A DNA stretch of 64,000 bases from Rudaea cellulosilytica DSM 22992 (GCF_000378125.1 NZ_KB899242.1:806001-870000), one strand, 5' to 3'. Numbered from the stretch's first letter, positions 37,063-45,945 are shown. Translations and numbers: made by a program. The notes: generated by a model from the sequence alone, not told the origin.

Positions 37063-37638
37063 ATGAACCTGCAGACTCGATCCGTTCCTCAGCCACAGTC
37101 CGACGCGCGCTACGACCGCACCACGATCGTGCTGCACTGGATCGTAGTGGTGTTCGTGATCGGGCTGTACGCTGCGGCGATCATCTGGGGCGAGTTGCCG
37201 CGCGGTACGCCGATGCGCAAGCTGCTGCAGGCACTGCACATCTCGTTCGGTCTTCTGTTCATCGTCGTGCTGGCGTGGCGCGTCTATTGGCGCCTGTTCC
37301 GGCGCCGGAAACTGCCCGCCGCAAGCGGCACTGCCGCGCAGCGCCTCGCCGCTGCAGTCGTACAGAATGGCTTGTACGTCATGCTCGTCGCTCAGGCGGT
37401 GATCGGCGTGTGCTGGCGCATAGCCCAGCAAGAGCCGCTGGCATTCTTCTGGATGTTCGAATTTCCCGAGCCGCAGATCTTCGACAAGGCAACCAAGCAA
37501 TTGCTCGGCGTCGCACACGAATACCTGGGTCACGCGATCATTATCGTTGCTGGCGTCCACGCGCTCGCCGGGCTTTACCGTCACTTTGTGCTCAAGGACG
37601 GCGTGATGCGCCGCATCCTGCCAGGCGCGTCCTCCTGA
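37063..37638 (+). CDS. Cytochrome b561 family protein
   Basis: 191 residues with four membrane helices. Heme-ligand histidines are placed as in bacterial b561: LHWIVVVFVIGLY near 25, LHISFGLLFIVVLAWRVYW near 60, and AHEYLGHAIIIVAGVHALAGLYRHF near 150-170. It moves electrons between quinol and acceptors in the inner membrane. GGGGAG precedes ATG 37063. The gene may be co-transcribed with the preceding hypothetical gene. Confidence 0.9.
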   Translation: MNLQTRSVPQPQSDARYDRTTIVLHWIVVVFVIGLYAAAIIWGELPRGTPMRKLLQALHISFGLLFIVVLAWRVYWRLFRRRKLPAASGTAAQRLAAAVVQNGLYVMLVAQAVIGVCWRIAQQEPLAFFWMFEFPEPQIFDKATKQLLGVAHEYLGHAIIIVAGVHALAGLYRHFVLKDGVMRRILPGASS

Positions 37639-37686
37639 CAGCGCTGACCGTTCACGTGATGCAGTCGTCGTTTGCCGCGTGAGCAA

Positions 37687-37709
37687 TCTCGCGGTGCCTC
37701 GCCGCGAGA
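37687..37709 (+). repeat. Hairpin after the b561 gene
   Basis: TCTCGCGG (37687-37694) pairs perfectly with CCGCGAGA (37702-37709) over a 7-base loop. It lies 49 bases after the b561 stop. No T-run follows, so it is either a weak terminator or part of the sigma-factor leader. Confidence 0.4.
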
Positions 37710-37743
37710 GCGTGGAAGATGCGCGCGTGCAAACCGAAAACCC

Positions 37744-37749
37744 TATACT
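37744..37749 (+). promoter_or_regulatory. Candidate -10 box for the ECF sigma gene
   Basis: TATACT lies 73 bases upstream of the sigma-factor start. The -35 position is G/C-rich (GCGCGC) and does not match the standard hexamer. Confidence 0.3.
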
Positions 37750-37821
37750 GCGTGTCCATCCGCCGCATTCGAATGGCGAAGCCTGTCGCTGTTCGCGATT
37801 CCCGCAGCCAGACGCGTCACG

Positions 37822-38478
37822 ATGAACGACTCCGCCCGCACTTCCCAGCTCGCTCCCGACGAAGCCCTGACGACGCTGCTGCACCGCTATGCCGCGGGCG
37901 AATCCGGGGCAATGGCGCAGTTGATGCCGCGCGTCTACGACGAACTGCATCGCGCGGCACGACGCCAGTTGCAACAGGAACGCGCCGATCACACGTTGCA
38001 GCCAACCGCGCTGGTCAACGAGGTCTTCCTGCGCCTCGCCGACCGCCGCGAACTGGAACTCAACGACCGCGCGCATTTCATCCGCCTCGCCGCGCAGATC
38101 ATGCGCCACGTGCTCGTCGACCACGCGCGCGCACAGCGCGCGCAAAAGCGCGGCGGCGACGTCGCGGTGACCAGCCTCGATCGCCTCGAGCAAGACTCCG
38201 GCGTGCCCTCGGTGCGCGATGCCGGCGCCGACGACGAAGGCGGCGCGCTGCGCGTGGAGATGGATTTCCTCGCCCTCGACGCTGCACTCGACAATCTCGC
38301 CAAACTCTCCGAACGCCAGGTCCAGGTCGTCCACCTGCGCTACTTCGGCGGCCTGTCGATCGAGGAAGTCGCCCAAGCGCTCGACCTTTCGCCGGCCACG
38401 GTCAAGCGTGACTGGACCATGGCACGGCTGTATCTGCGCCGCGAACTCGAAGCGGCGCAGGTCGAACCACCGGCCTGA
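37822..38478 (+). CDS. ECF-type sigma factor, kinase-associated subgroup
   Basis: 218 residues. Region 2 includes LMPRVYDELHRAARRQL and IRLAAQIMRHVLVDHAR; region 4 is LSERQVQVVHLRYFGGLSIEEVAQALDLSPATVKRDW. The wording and the long, charged linker (LDRLEQDSGV onward) fit the subgroup whose genes sit beside Ser/Thr protein kinases and have no anti-sigma factor. A matching kinase is encoded at 39997, 1.5 kb downstream, so activity is probably set by phosphorylation. It likely directs RNA polymerase to a small regulon. The secreted-protein gene between them is a candidate target. Confidence 0.9.
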   Translation: MNDSARTSQLAPDEALTTLLHRYAAGESGAMAQLMPRVYDELHRAARRQLQQERADHTLQPTALVNEVFLRLADRRELELNDRAHFIRLAAQIMRHVLVDHARAQRAQKRGGDVAVTSLDRLEQDSGVPSVRDAGADDEGGALRVEMDFLALDAALDNLAKLSERQVQVVHLRYFGGLSIEEVAQALDLSPATVKRDWTMARLYLRRELEAAQVEPPA

Positions 38479-38504
38479 CGCTGCGCCAACACCAGTGTTT
38501 CGCC

Positions 38505-39845
38505 TCAGTGCCCGAACAGGCCCTTGAGCGCATCAACGGGGCCCTTCTTTTCTTGCTTGCCGCGGCCTTCGCCATCGCCGTCGCGGCCACTGTCCTCGTC
38601 GCGTCCGCGGCCATTCATCGACGCTGCGTTCTCACCAAGCATGTTCATCGCCACCGACTTGTTGCGCACGCGCGCGACCCAGTCCGGCGACCACGTCGCC
38701 GGCGCATTGGCCGGCTTCGGCGGGTAGGAAAAATTCGCCTCGTTGCCGTAGGCGATACCTTGCAGCATCGCGTTCTCGGCCTTGGCAAAGATGCCGGCCG
38801 GCACCTCGCACTCGGTCTGCGTCGGTGCGAGCAGCACCTTCTCGCGCAGCCATTTGTCGACGTTCGCGTTCGAGGCGTAGTTCATCAGGCCCGTGCCCGG
38901 ATCCGGCAGCTCGGATGAACTCCACAGCACGAGATCGGGCGCGCCAGACTTGTCCTCGCTCACGCTCATCGCAGTGAGCAGGTAGGCGCGCGCCTGCTCG
39001 ATCGATTGCCAGTGCACGCGGATCGAATCGGCGAGCTTGCCACCGGATTCGATGCGGAAGCTCGGCATGAAATCCTGGTCGCGCGACAGGGTGAATTTCA
39101 GATTGTCCGGCACGCCCTCGCCGGTGACGACGTGCTCGCCGGCGACCGAGGCGCTGCGCGCGACGCGCGAATTTTCCCTGTCGTTCGGCCAGATCGCATA
39201 ACCCGGTTCGGCGCGCGCGCCGCGGTCGGGTACGCTGCGACCCTGCATGAAGCCGGCGTAGTCCTGTGCCGAGAATTTTGCCATGTCGATCACACGCGGC
39301 TGGCCCGGTTTCACGCTCGCACTGCAGCCCCAATAGAACAGGATGCGGCCGCGCGGACGCTCGGGATAGGTCGTCTCTTCGCCGCTGCCGCTCGTGCCTT
39401 CGCGCGGCGGCGTGAGCAGATGCAGCGGCTCGGCACCGACGTCGGCGCGCTGCGGGGTTTCCTGTGTTGCGCTCGTGCCGGCCGGCTTGTTCGCCGTGTA
39501 CAGTGCGATGTCGATCTGCCGCCCCGGCATACCGCCATACTTGGTCATGCCGAAATTGCCGACGCCCTTGGCGTGGCGCCCGTCGCGGCCCTGCGCGGCG
39601 CGCGTACCGATCATGCCGCCCATCATCGAGCCGGCGATACCGCCCGGCATCTCGTCCATGCCCATCATGTTGTAGGTGGCGAGGTCCATCCAGTACTGCG
39701 CGATCGGTCCGCGCGCAGCGGGCTTCGGCGTGTCGGCGGCGCCAGCCGTCGCGGCGATGACGAGTGCGATGGCGGCGCTCAGCGCGGGCAAGCGGCGCGA
39801 CGAAACACGCGCGACGGACGTGCGGGTATGCATAAAGACGGACAT
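38505..39845 (-). CDS. Secreted protein of unknown function between sigma factor and kinase
   Basis: 446 residues from ATG 39845 (GGAG 7 bases upstream); ATG 39857 is an alternative. Signal peptide LSAAIALVIAATAGAADTP is clear. The mature part has a Met/Gly-rich stretch GGIAGSMMGGMIGTR, then RGRILFYWGCSASVKPGQP, and a charged tail GRGRDEDSGRDGDGEGRGK. The C-terminus may be disordered. I do not recognise a family. It is convergent with the sigma factor and divergent from the kinase across a cruciform-forming repeat, which suggests the three belong together. Confidence 0.75.
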   Translation of the reverse strand: MSVFMHTRTSVARVSSRRLPALSAAIALVIAATAGAADTPKPAARGPIAQYWMDLATYNMMGMDEMPGGIAGSMMGGMIGTRAAQGRDGRHAKGVGNFGMTKYGGMPGRQIDIALYTANKPAGTSATQETPQRADVGAEPLHLLTPPREGTSGSGEETTYPERPRGRILFYWGCSASVKPGQPRVIDMAKFSAQDYAGFMQGRSVPDRGARAEPGYAIWPNDRENSRVARSASVAGEHVVTGEGVPDNLKFTLSRDQDFMPSFRIESGGKLADSIRVHWQSIEQARAYLLTAMSVSEDKSGAPDLVLWSSSELPDPGTGLMNYASNANVDKWLREKVLLAPTQTECEVPAGIFAKAENAMLQGIAYGNEANFSYPPKPANAPATWSPDWVARVRNKSVAMNMLGENAASMNGRGRDEDSGRDGDGEGRGKQEKKGPVDALKGLFGH

Positions 39846-39920
39846 GACAATCTCCATTTTTCGGGTTCGCGGCCTCGGACGAGACCACCTGCATTCCTTT
39901 GAGCGTAGAATCGAAAGAAC

Positions 39921-39968
39921 CGGCTCATCGGGGTTCATCGTGGTCAGCTGCCACGGTGCGATGAGCCG
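39921..39968. promoter_or_regulatory. Cruciform-forming inverted repeat in the divergent secreted-protein/kinase promoter
   Basis: CGGCTCATCG (39921-39930) pairs perfectly with CGATGAGCCG (39959-39968), enclosing a smaller perfect repeat CGTGG (39939-39943) with CCACG (39951-39955). It lies in the middle of the 151-base gap between the two divergent start codons. It is a candidate operator. Part of it precedes an in-frame ATG at 39961 that I rejected as the kinase start. Confidence 0.5.
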
Positions 39969-39996
39969 TTCGGGGTCGTATTGCGCTTTTGGGGTT

Positions 39997-42582
39997 ATGG
40001 AATCCGCACGCTGGCAGAAACTCACCGACATCGTAGGTGAATGTCTTGACTTGCCCGTCGCCGAACGCGACGCGTTCGTGCGCGCGCGCTGCGACGACGA
40101 CGAGGCCTTACACCGCGAGGCCCGGGCGTGGCTGGCCAGTGCTGCCGGTGGCGAGGATTTCCTGCAGCAGCCATTGCAGGTGGATACTCAACTGCTGCAG
40201 TCGGCGGCAGTGACCGCGGCGATGCCGGGCTGGGTCGGACGCCGACTCGGCCCGTACCGCATCGTCGGCGAGGTGGCGCGCGGCGGCATGGGTAGTGTGT
40301 TCCGCGGCGTGCGCGACGACGACGAGTACCACAAGATCGTCGCGATCAAGCTGATCCGCCCCGATCTCGGCGGCGATGCGATTGCCAGTCGCTTCCGCAT
40401 GGAACGCCAGATCCTCGCCGGACTCGACCATCCCAACATCGCCCGCCTGATCGACGGTGGCACGACCGAAGACGGCTTGCCCTACCTCGTCATGGACTAC
40501 GTCGACGGCGAGCCGATCGACCGCTACTGCAACCGCACGGCGCTCGGCGTGCGCGAGCGCCTGCAACTGTTCTGCGAGGTCTGCGCGGCGGTGCAGTTCG
40601 CGCACCAGCGCCTGGTCGTGCATCGCGACCTGAAGCCGAACAACATCCTCATCGACCGCGACGGCAAGGTGAAGCTGCTCGACTTCGGCATCGCGCGCCT
40701 GATCGATGCCGATGCGGACAGCCCGACCACGCTCACCGCGTTCACGCCAGAGTACGCCAGCCCCGAGCAGGTCAAGGGCGAGGCGATCACGACCGCCAGC
40801 GACATCTACTCGCTCGGCGTGCTGCTCTACCGTCTGCTCGCCGGACGCAGCCCGTATCGTTCCGACAATTCGCAGTTGCACGCGCTCGTGCGCGAGATCG
40901 TCAGCACCGACCCGGCACGGCCAAGCGCAAGTGCGGGCGAATCGGGCCGCGGCGGTGCAGCGACGCCCACGCTCGATACCGAACGCCTGCGCCGCGCGCT
41001 GCGCGGCGACCTCGACACGATCGTGCTCATGGCACTGCGCAAGGAACCCGGGCAACGCTACGCCTCGGTCGAGCAGTTCGCCGACGACGTGCGTCGCCAC
41101 CTCTCCAACCGGCCGGTGCGTGCGCGTGACGGCGCGCTCGCCTATCGCGCACGCAAGTTTCTCGTGCGCCACCGTCTCGGCGTTGCGCTCGGCTCGCTCG
41201 CCGTCGCCGGCCTGCTCACACTGTCGGTCTACGCGCTGCAGCAGGCACGCGTCGCGCGCGCGGAAAAAGCACGCGCCGAACGCCACTTCGATGGCGTGCG
41301 CGACCTTGCCAACCGTTTTGTCGGCGACGTGTTCCTGCAGATCGTCGACATCCCCGGCACGGCGAAAGCGCAGCAGACCCTGCTCGATACGAGCATCGAA
41401 TACCTCGATCGTCTCGCCGCCGATGCAGGCGAAAATCGCGGGTTGCTGCTCGATGTCGCCAGAGGCTACATCAAGCTCGCGCAGATTCAGGAGCGCGGGC
41501 TGATTCCACCCGCGCAGCGTGCGGCGAGCGCGAACCGTGCCCTCGCCGCGCTCAAGCGCGCCGATGCACTCGCGCCGCCCGACGCGCGTTCGTCCGAACT
41601 GCGCCTGTTCGCGCAAACCCTGCTCGCTGGCAGCGAAAGCGACGCGCAGCACTTCGACACGGCCAAGGCTCAGTTCGAAACGGCCGTGGCGCTTGCGCGC
41701 ACGGCACCCAGCGCCGACGAACCCTCGGCGCTGACCCAGGCGCGTGCGAACGCGCTCGCCGAGTTCGCCAAGGCACCCGGCATCGACATGCCCACGAGCC
41801 AGCGCCTTGCGCTGATGCGCGAAGCCTATGCGGGCTATCAGGCCGCGCAACGCACCGCCACAAACGACAAGGAGCGCGACGACGTCGCAAATGCTCTGGC
41901 GACGACCTCGCTCTTCCTCGCCCGCGCCCAACTCGAGGATCGCGACGACGCGCAGCGCATCGCGAAGGCATTGGCCTATGCCCAGGACGCCATCCGCGAA
42001 CAGGAAGCTGCGTACGCGAAGAATCCGCGCGACATCAAGAACCTCATCAACCTCGTGCTCGAGTCGAGCACTGCCGCATCGATCGCCGCACGTAGCGGCG
42101 ACTACGACCTGGGCCGCGCCTACTACCGCAAGTCACGCGACTACGACGAAGAGATGCAGCGTCAGGATCCGGGCCAGCCGACCGCGATGGTCAACCGTAT
42201 CGCCACCCGTCTGGAACAAGCGGAGATGGAGCTGCGCGCCGGTACCTCGGTGCGCGCCCAACTCGAAGAGCTCGCCGAAGTTGAGCGCATGGTGCAGCAA
42301 TTGCCCGACTATCTCTCGGGACAACGCCAGATGATCGCCGTACGCGCGTGGGTCGACGGACTCAGGGCCGAGTTCAGCCTGCGCCGCAGCGAGGAAACCG
42401 ATCTCGCGCACGAACAGCGCATCGCGCTCAAGCGCGAAGCGATTGCGTTATTCGAGAATTCGAACAAACTGGTCGCGCAGATTCCGGAAATGATCGACGA
42501 AGAGACCCAGGACATCGTCGAACTGGTCCGTACCGGCGCCACGCGATCACGCGCTTCGCTGGCGAATTTGCAGGCACGCTGA
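39997..42582 (+). CDS. Membrane Ser/Thr protein kinase with C-terminal TPR-like region
   Basis: 861 residues from ATG 39997. A short leader (1-80) precedes a Hanks-type kinase: GGMGSVFRG glycine loop, the VAIKLI lysine near 113, HRDLKPNN near 209, DFGIARL, and TPEYASPEQV. One membrane helix follows near 391-413 (GVALGSLAVAGLLTLSVYAL). The periplasmic 440 residues are helical repeats resembling TPRs. All catalytic residues are intact, so it should be active. The partner ECF factor at 37822 is the likely substrate. An ATG at 39961 would add 12 residues but has no ribosome site. Confidence 0.9.
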   Translation: MESARWQKLTDIVGECLDLPVAERDAFVRARCDDDEALHREARAWLASAAGGEDFLQQPLQVDTQLLQSAAVTAAMPGWVGRRLGPYRIVGEVARGGMGSVFRGVRDDDEYHKIVAIKLIRPDLGGDAIASRFRMERQILAGLDHPNIARLIDGGTTEDGLPYLVMDYVDGEPIDRYCNRTALGVRERLQLFCEVCAAVQFAHQRLVVHRDLKPNNILIDRDGKVKLLDFGIARLIDADADSPTTLTAFTPEYASPEQVKGEAITTASDIYSLGVLLYRLLAGRSPYRSDNSQLHALVREIVSTDPARPSASAGESGRGGAATPTLDTERLRRALRGDLDTIVLMALRKEPGQRYASVEQFADDVRRHLSNRPVRARDGALAYRARKFLVRHRLGVALGSLAVAGLLTLSVYALQQARVARAEKARAERHFDGVRDLANRFVGDVFLQIVDIPGTAKAQQTLLDTSIEYLDRLAADAGENRGLLLDVARGYIKLAQIQERGLIPPAQRAASANRALAALKRADALAPPDARSSELRLFAQTLLAGSESDAQHFDTAKAQFETAVALARTAPSADEPSALTQARANALAEFAKAPGIDMPTSQRLALMREAYAGYQAAQRTATNDKERDDVANALATTSLFLARAQLEDRDDAQRIAKALAYAQDAIREQEAAYAKNPRDIKNLINLVLESSTAASIAARSGDYDLGRAYYRKSRDYDEEMQRQDPGQPTAMVNRIATRLEQAEMELRAGTSVRAQLEELAEVERMVQQLPDYLSGQRQMIAVRAWVDGLRAEFSLRRSEETDLAHEQRIALKREAIALFENSNKLVAQIPEMIDEETQDIVELVRTGATRSRASLANLQAR

Positions 42583-42639
42583 CTACCGGCGTCGCGCAGC
42601 ACGCGGCGGAACCGGGACGACAACTGATATCCTGCGGGC

Positions 42640-43485
42640 ATGAACCCCGATTTTTCCGCACCCGTACCCGGCGTACGCCGCGCATTGGTGACCGGTGCCT
42701 CCGCCGGCATCGGCGCGGAATTCGCGCGCCAGCTCGCCGCATCAGGCCATGCGCTCGTGCTGACCGCGCGCCGTGCCGATCGTCTCGCCGCGCTCGCCGA
42801 AGAACTGAAAGCCGCGCACGGCGTGCAAGTCGACTGCATCGCCGCCGACCTTGCCGATCCACACACACCGGCCGCCCTCTGCGACGAGCTCGCGCGCCGC
42901 GGTCTCGCCATCGACGTGCTGATCAACAACGCCGGCTACGGCGTGCCCGGTTCGCTGCTCTCGCAGCCATGGCAGGTGCATGCTGATTTCATCCAGGTGC
43001 TGATGACCGCACCGGTCGAACTCGCCTGGCGCCTGCTGCCCGGCATGCGCGAGCGCGGCTACGGTCGCATCGTCAACGTAGCCTCGCTCGCCGGCCACGT
43101 CCCCGCGCCGGCCGGGCACACGTTGTACGCGGCGAGCAAGGCCTACCTGATCAAGTTTTCGCAGGCGCTCGCGCTCGAAAATCGCGCCAGGGGCGTGCAC
43201 GTCTGCGCGCTCTGCCCCGGTTTCACTTATTCCGAATTCCACGACGTCACCGGTTCGCGCGCGCTGGTCTCGCAGATGCCGAAGTGGTTGTGGATGCAGG
43301 CCGACCGTGTCGTGCGCGAGGGTCTGGCCGCGGTCGAACGCGGCGATGCGGTGTACATTCCCGGCCGTGTGAACCGCACGATCAAGGGCCTGATCAAACT
43401 GCTGCCCGATTCCGTCGGCCTGCGCATGGCCGCGCGCGAGGGCCGCAAATTCCGCGTCGCCGACGACGCTTCGCCAAGCACCTGA
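42640..43485 (+). CDS. Short-chain dehydrogenase/reductase
   Basis: 281 residues. The nucleotide-binding TGASAGIGAEFARQLA near 18 and the catalytic YAASKAYL motif (Tyr/Lys near 166-170) with NNAGYGVPG are standard for classical SDRs. The C-terminal tail RTIKGLIKLLPDSVG is longer than the core and may bind the membrane or substrate. It oxidises or reduces an alcohol/carbonyl with NAD(P). The helicase gene follows 3 bases later. Confidence 0.88.
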   Translation: MNPDFSAPVPGVRRALVTGASAGIGAEFARQLAASGHALVLTARRADRLAALAEELKAAHGVQVDCIAADLADPHTPAALCDELARRGLAIDVLINNAGYGVPGSLLSQPWQVHADFIQVLMTAPVELAWRLLPGMRERGYGRIVNVASLAGHVPAPAGHTLYAASKAYLIKFSQALALENRARGVHVCALCPGFTYSEFHDVTGSRALVSQMPKWLWMQADRVVREGLAAVERGDAVYIPGRVNRTIKGLIKLLPDSVGLRMAAREGRKFRVADDASPST

Positions 43486-43488
43486 CGC

Positions 43489-44877
43489 ATGTCCGATTTT
43501 TCCTCGCTCGATCTCGCCGCGCCGCTGCTCAAGGCGCTGTCCGCACAGAACTTCACCACGATGACGCCGGTGCAGGCGCAGAGCCTGCCGCCGATGCTCG
43601 CCGGTCGCGATCTGATCGCGCAGGCGCCAACCGGCAGCGGCAAGACCATCGCGTTCGGTCTCGGCCTGCTGCAGCGCCTCGATCCGGCATTCGTCAAACC
43701 GCAGGCGCTCGTGCTCTGCCCTACGCGCGAACTTGCCGACCAGGTCGCAAAGGAAATCCGCCGTCTCGCCTTCGACATCCCGAATCTGAAAGTGCAGACC
43801 TTGACCGGCGGTGTCGCACTCGCGCCGCAGCTCGCATCGCTGCGCAAGGATTCGCATGTCGTCGTCGGCACGCCCGGGCGCGTGCAGGAGATGCTGCGCA
43901 AACACGCGCTCAGCCTCGCCAAGCTGCGCACGCTCGTGCTCGACGAAGCCGACCGCATGCTCGACATGGGTTTCGAGGAAGCGATCCGCGAGATCGTCGG
44001 CAAGACGCCGCCGTCGCGACAGAGCCTGCTGTTCTCGGCGACGTTTCCCGACGCGATCCGCGAGATCGCGCGCAACACCTTGCGCGATCCGGCGGAAGTG
44101 ACGATCGCCGGCGAAGTCGAGCAGCCCGAGATCGACGAGCACTTCTTCGAGATCGACCTCGCGCGCAAGCCGGCCGCGCTCGCCGCGCTGCTGTTGCAGC
44201 ACCAGCCCGAGTCGACTGTCGTGTTCTGCAATACACGCCGCGATGTCGACGACGTGACCGAAGCGCTCGGCGACGACGGCATCGATGCGCTCGCGTTGCA
44301 CGGCGACATTGACCAGCGCGATCGCGACGAGGTGCTCGTTCGCTTCGCCAACCGTTCCTGCCGCGTGCTTGTCGCCAGCGACGTCGCTTCGCGCGGACTC
44401 GACATCAAGGATCTCGCCGCGGTGGTCAACTATGAACTGCCGCATGACATCGACAGTTATCGCCACCGCATCGGTCGCACCGCGCGCGCGGGCAAGACCG
44501 GGCTCGCGCTCAACCTGGTCACGCCGCGCGAAATGCATCGCGCGCATGAACTGGAAAAACTCGAGTTGGAAAAATACCCCGACGCAAAGCTGCAGTGGTC
44601 GAAATTGTCTGCACCGAATGCGAAGGCAAAGGACGGTTTGCCGGCGACGATGGCGACCCTGCGCATCGACGGCGGCAAGACCGACAAGCTGCGCGCCGGC
44701 GACATCCTCGGCGCGCTTACCGGCGACGCAGGCTTGAAGGGCGATGCAATCGGCAAGATCGACATCTTCCCGACGCGTTCCTACGTCGCCGTTGCGCGCA
44801 GCCTCGCCGACAAGGCGCTGAGCCGGCTGCGCGCGGGCGGAATCAAGGGACGCAAGTTCCGCGTGGTACGGATTTGA
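43489..44877 (+). CDS. dbpA: ATP-dependent RNA helicase DbpA
   Basis: 462 residues. Helicase motifs: MTPVQAQSLP (Q motif), APTGSGKT (I), PTRELA, LDEADRMLDMGF (II, DEAD), SAT (III), and HRIGRTARAGKTG (VI). The C-terminal 75 residues (TLRIDGGKTDKLRAGDILGAL, then IGKIDIF) are the DbpA RNA-binding domain that recognises hairpin 92 of 23S rRNA. It acts in 50S ribosomal subunit assembly in the cytoplasm. Confidence 0.95.
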   Translation: MSDFSSLDLAAPLLKALSAQNFTTMTPVQAQSLPPMLAGRDLIAQAPTGSGKTIAFGLGLLQRLDPAFVKPQALVLCPTRELADQVAKEIRRLAFDIPNLKVQTLTGGVALAPQLASLRKDSHVVVGTPGRVQEMLRKHALSLAKLRTLVLDEADRMLDMGFEEAIREIVGKTPPSRQSLLFSATFPDAIREIARNTLRDPAEVTIAGEVEQPEIDEHFFEIDLARKPAALAALLLQHQPESTVVFCNTRRDVDDVTEALGDDGIDALALHGDIDQRDRDEVLVRFANRSCRVLVASDVASRGLDIKDLAAVVNYELPHDIDSYRHRIGRTARAGKTGLALNLVTPREMHRAHELEKLELEKYPDAKLQWSKLSAPNAKAKDGLPATMATLRIDGGKTDKLRAGDILGALTGDAGLKGDAIGKIDIFPTRSYVAVARSLADKALSRLRAGGIKGRKFRVVRI

Positions 44878-44881
44878 TCCG

Positions 44882-45475
44882 ATGAACACCCCTGCGTCGC
44901 AAACGAATTCAACCGACGCGAATGCGGACGCGGACGTCATCCGCGTCACCGAACAATGGATTGCGCGCGCCGTGATCGGATTGAACCTGTGCCCGTTCGC
45001 GCGCGCCCCCCTGGCGCAGCAGCGCGTGCGCTTTTGCGTCAGCCATGCGGACAACGAAGATGCGTTGCTCGATGATTTATGCGAGGAACTGGTCGCATTG
45101 CAAAATGCCGATCCGCAAATTTGCGAAACGACGCTGCTGATTCATCCGCACGTGCTGACCGAGTTTCTCGACTACAACGATTTTCTCGGTGCGGCAGAAA
45201 CAGCGGTGCAGGTGTTGGGACTGGAGGGCGAATTGCAGGTCGCCAGCTTTCATCCCGGCTACCAATTTGCCGACACCGATGCGGATACGATCGAGAATTG
45301 CACCAATCGCTCACCCTACCCCATCCTGCATCTGCTGCGCGAATCGAGCATCGAACGCGCGCTGGAATCGATCTTCGATCCGGACGAAATCCACCGTCGC
45401 AATATCGCTACCTTGCGCAAGCTCGGCCGCGCCGGCTGGCAAGCGCTGATGGGCAATGACAGTGGCGCGAAGTGA
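44882..45475 (+). CDS. DUF1415 family protein
   Basis: 197 residues. The opening VTEQWIARAVIGLNLCPFA and the later FHPGYQFADTDAD with NCTNRSPYPILHLLRE are the marks of DUF1415. No catalytic motif is obvious; the conserved Cys (LNLCPFA) and His may matter. It starts 4 bases after dbpA, suggesting co-transcription. The function is not known. Confidence 0.9.
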   Translation: MNTPASQTNSTDANADADVIRVTEQWIARAVIGLNLCPFARAPLAQQRVRFCVSHADNEDALLDDLCEELVALQNADPQICETTLLIHPHVLTEFLDYNDFLGAAETAVQVLGLEGELQVASFHPGYQFADTDADTIENCTNRSPYPILHLLRESSIERALESIFDPDEIHRRNIATLRKLGRAGWQALMGNDSGAK

Positions 45476-45581
45476 GCGGCATTCGCTTCGCTGCGACTCG
45501 CGTTGCATGCTGTCACGACCTGGCGCAAGCTTCGCTTTCCGACATCCGCCGCGTCACCCATGACAACCCAAGGAGATCGAC

Positions 45582-45686
45582 ATGAGCAAAGGCATGAACC
45601 AGAAAAAAGACGCGAAGAAAAAACCGGCCAAGACCATGAAGGAAAAAAAGGCCGAGAAGGACGCTAAGAAGTCGGCGAAACGCTAG
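45582..45686 (+). CDS. Very small Lys-rich protein (34 aa)
   Basis: A 34-residue frame with a strong AGGAG 6 bases before ATG 45582 and a stop at 45684-45686. Fourteen of 34 residues are lysine (MSKGMNQKKDAKKKPAKT, then MKEKKAEKDAKK, then SAKR). There are no membrane segments. The ribosome site and the bias suggest a real gene. Similar tiny basic proteins beginning MSKG occur in related bacteria as I recall. It could bind nucleic acid or the ribosome. It is followed at once by the alternative stem-loops at 45687-45729. Confidence 0.65.
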   Translation: MSKGMNQKKDAKKKPAKTMKEKKAEKDAKKSAKR

Positions 45687-45729
45687 CGCGTTGATTCTGC
45701 GTGGGCTCAACGCGAAGCCCGGCCCACGC
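45687..45729 (+). terminator. Two overlapping, mutually exclusive stem-loops
   Basis: CGCGTTGA (45687-45694) can pair with TCAACGCG (45707-45714). Alternatively GCGTGGGC (45699-45706), in the first loop, can pair with GCCCACGC (45722-45729), whose loop contains the first structure's right arm. Both stems are 8 bp and perfect. Neither has a T-run. It lies directly after the stop of the 34-aa gene and could act as its 3' end or as a switch. Confidence 0.4.
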
Positions 45730-45780
45730 GACCTCGCGCGCAGCGCAAGATGCCGCGCGCAACGACGCTGCCCGAGCTGA

Positions 45781-45945
45781 TCAATTCGGTACGGATTCCT
45801 TGTTCTCGTCCGCGGAGGAATCTGCGGGCTTTTCCTGCGCGGCGTCCGCATCGTTTTTCGCGCGTTTCTTCAGACGCTTCTCGTCCTGCTGTTTCTTCTT
45901 GGCCAGATCGCGCTGGCGCTTGTCGTACTGGTAGTTGGGTTTCAT
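45781..45945 (-). CDS. Small charged protein (54 aa)
   Basis: A 54-residue frame on the minus strand, from ATG 45945 to TGA 45783-45781. It begins MKPNYQYDKRQRDLAKKKQQ and continues with a Lys/Arg/Glu-rich, helix-forming segment and an acidic tail (DSSADENKESVPN). The MKPNYQYxKRQ opening is a conserved small-protein start in Xanthomonad-type genomes as I recall it. It is convergent with the 34-aa gene. The ribosome site is weak. The function is not known. Confidence 0.65.
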   Translation of the reverse strand: MKPNYQYDKRQRDLAKKKQQDEKRLKKRAKNDADAAQEKPADSSADENKESVPN

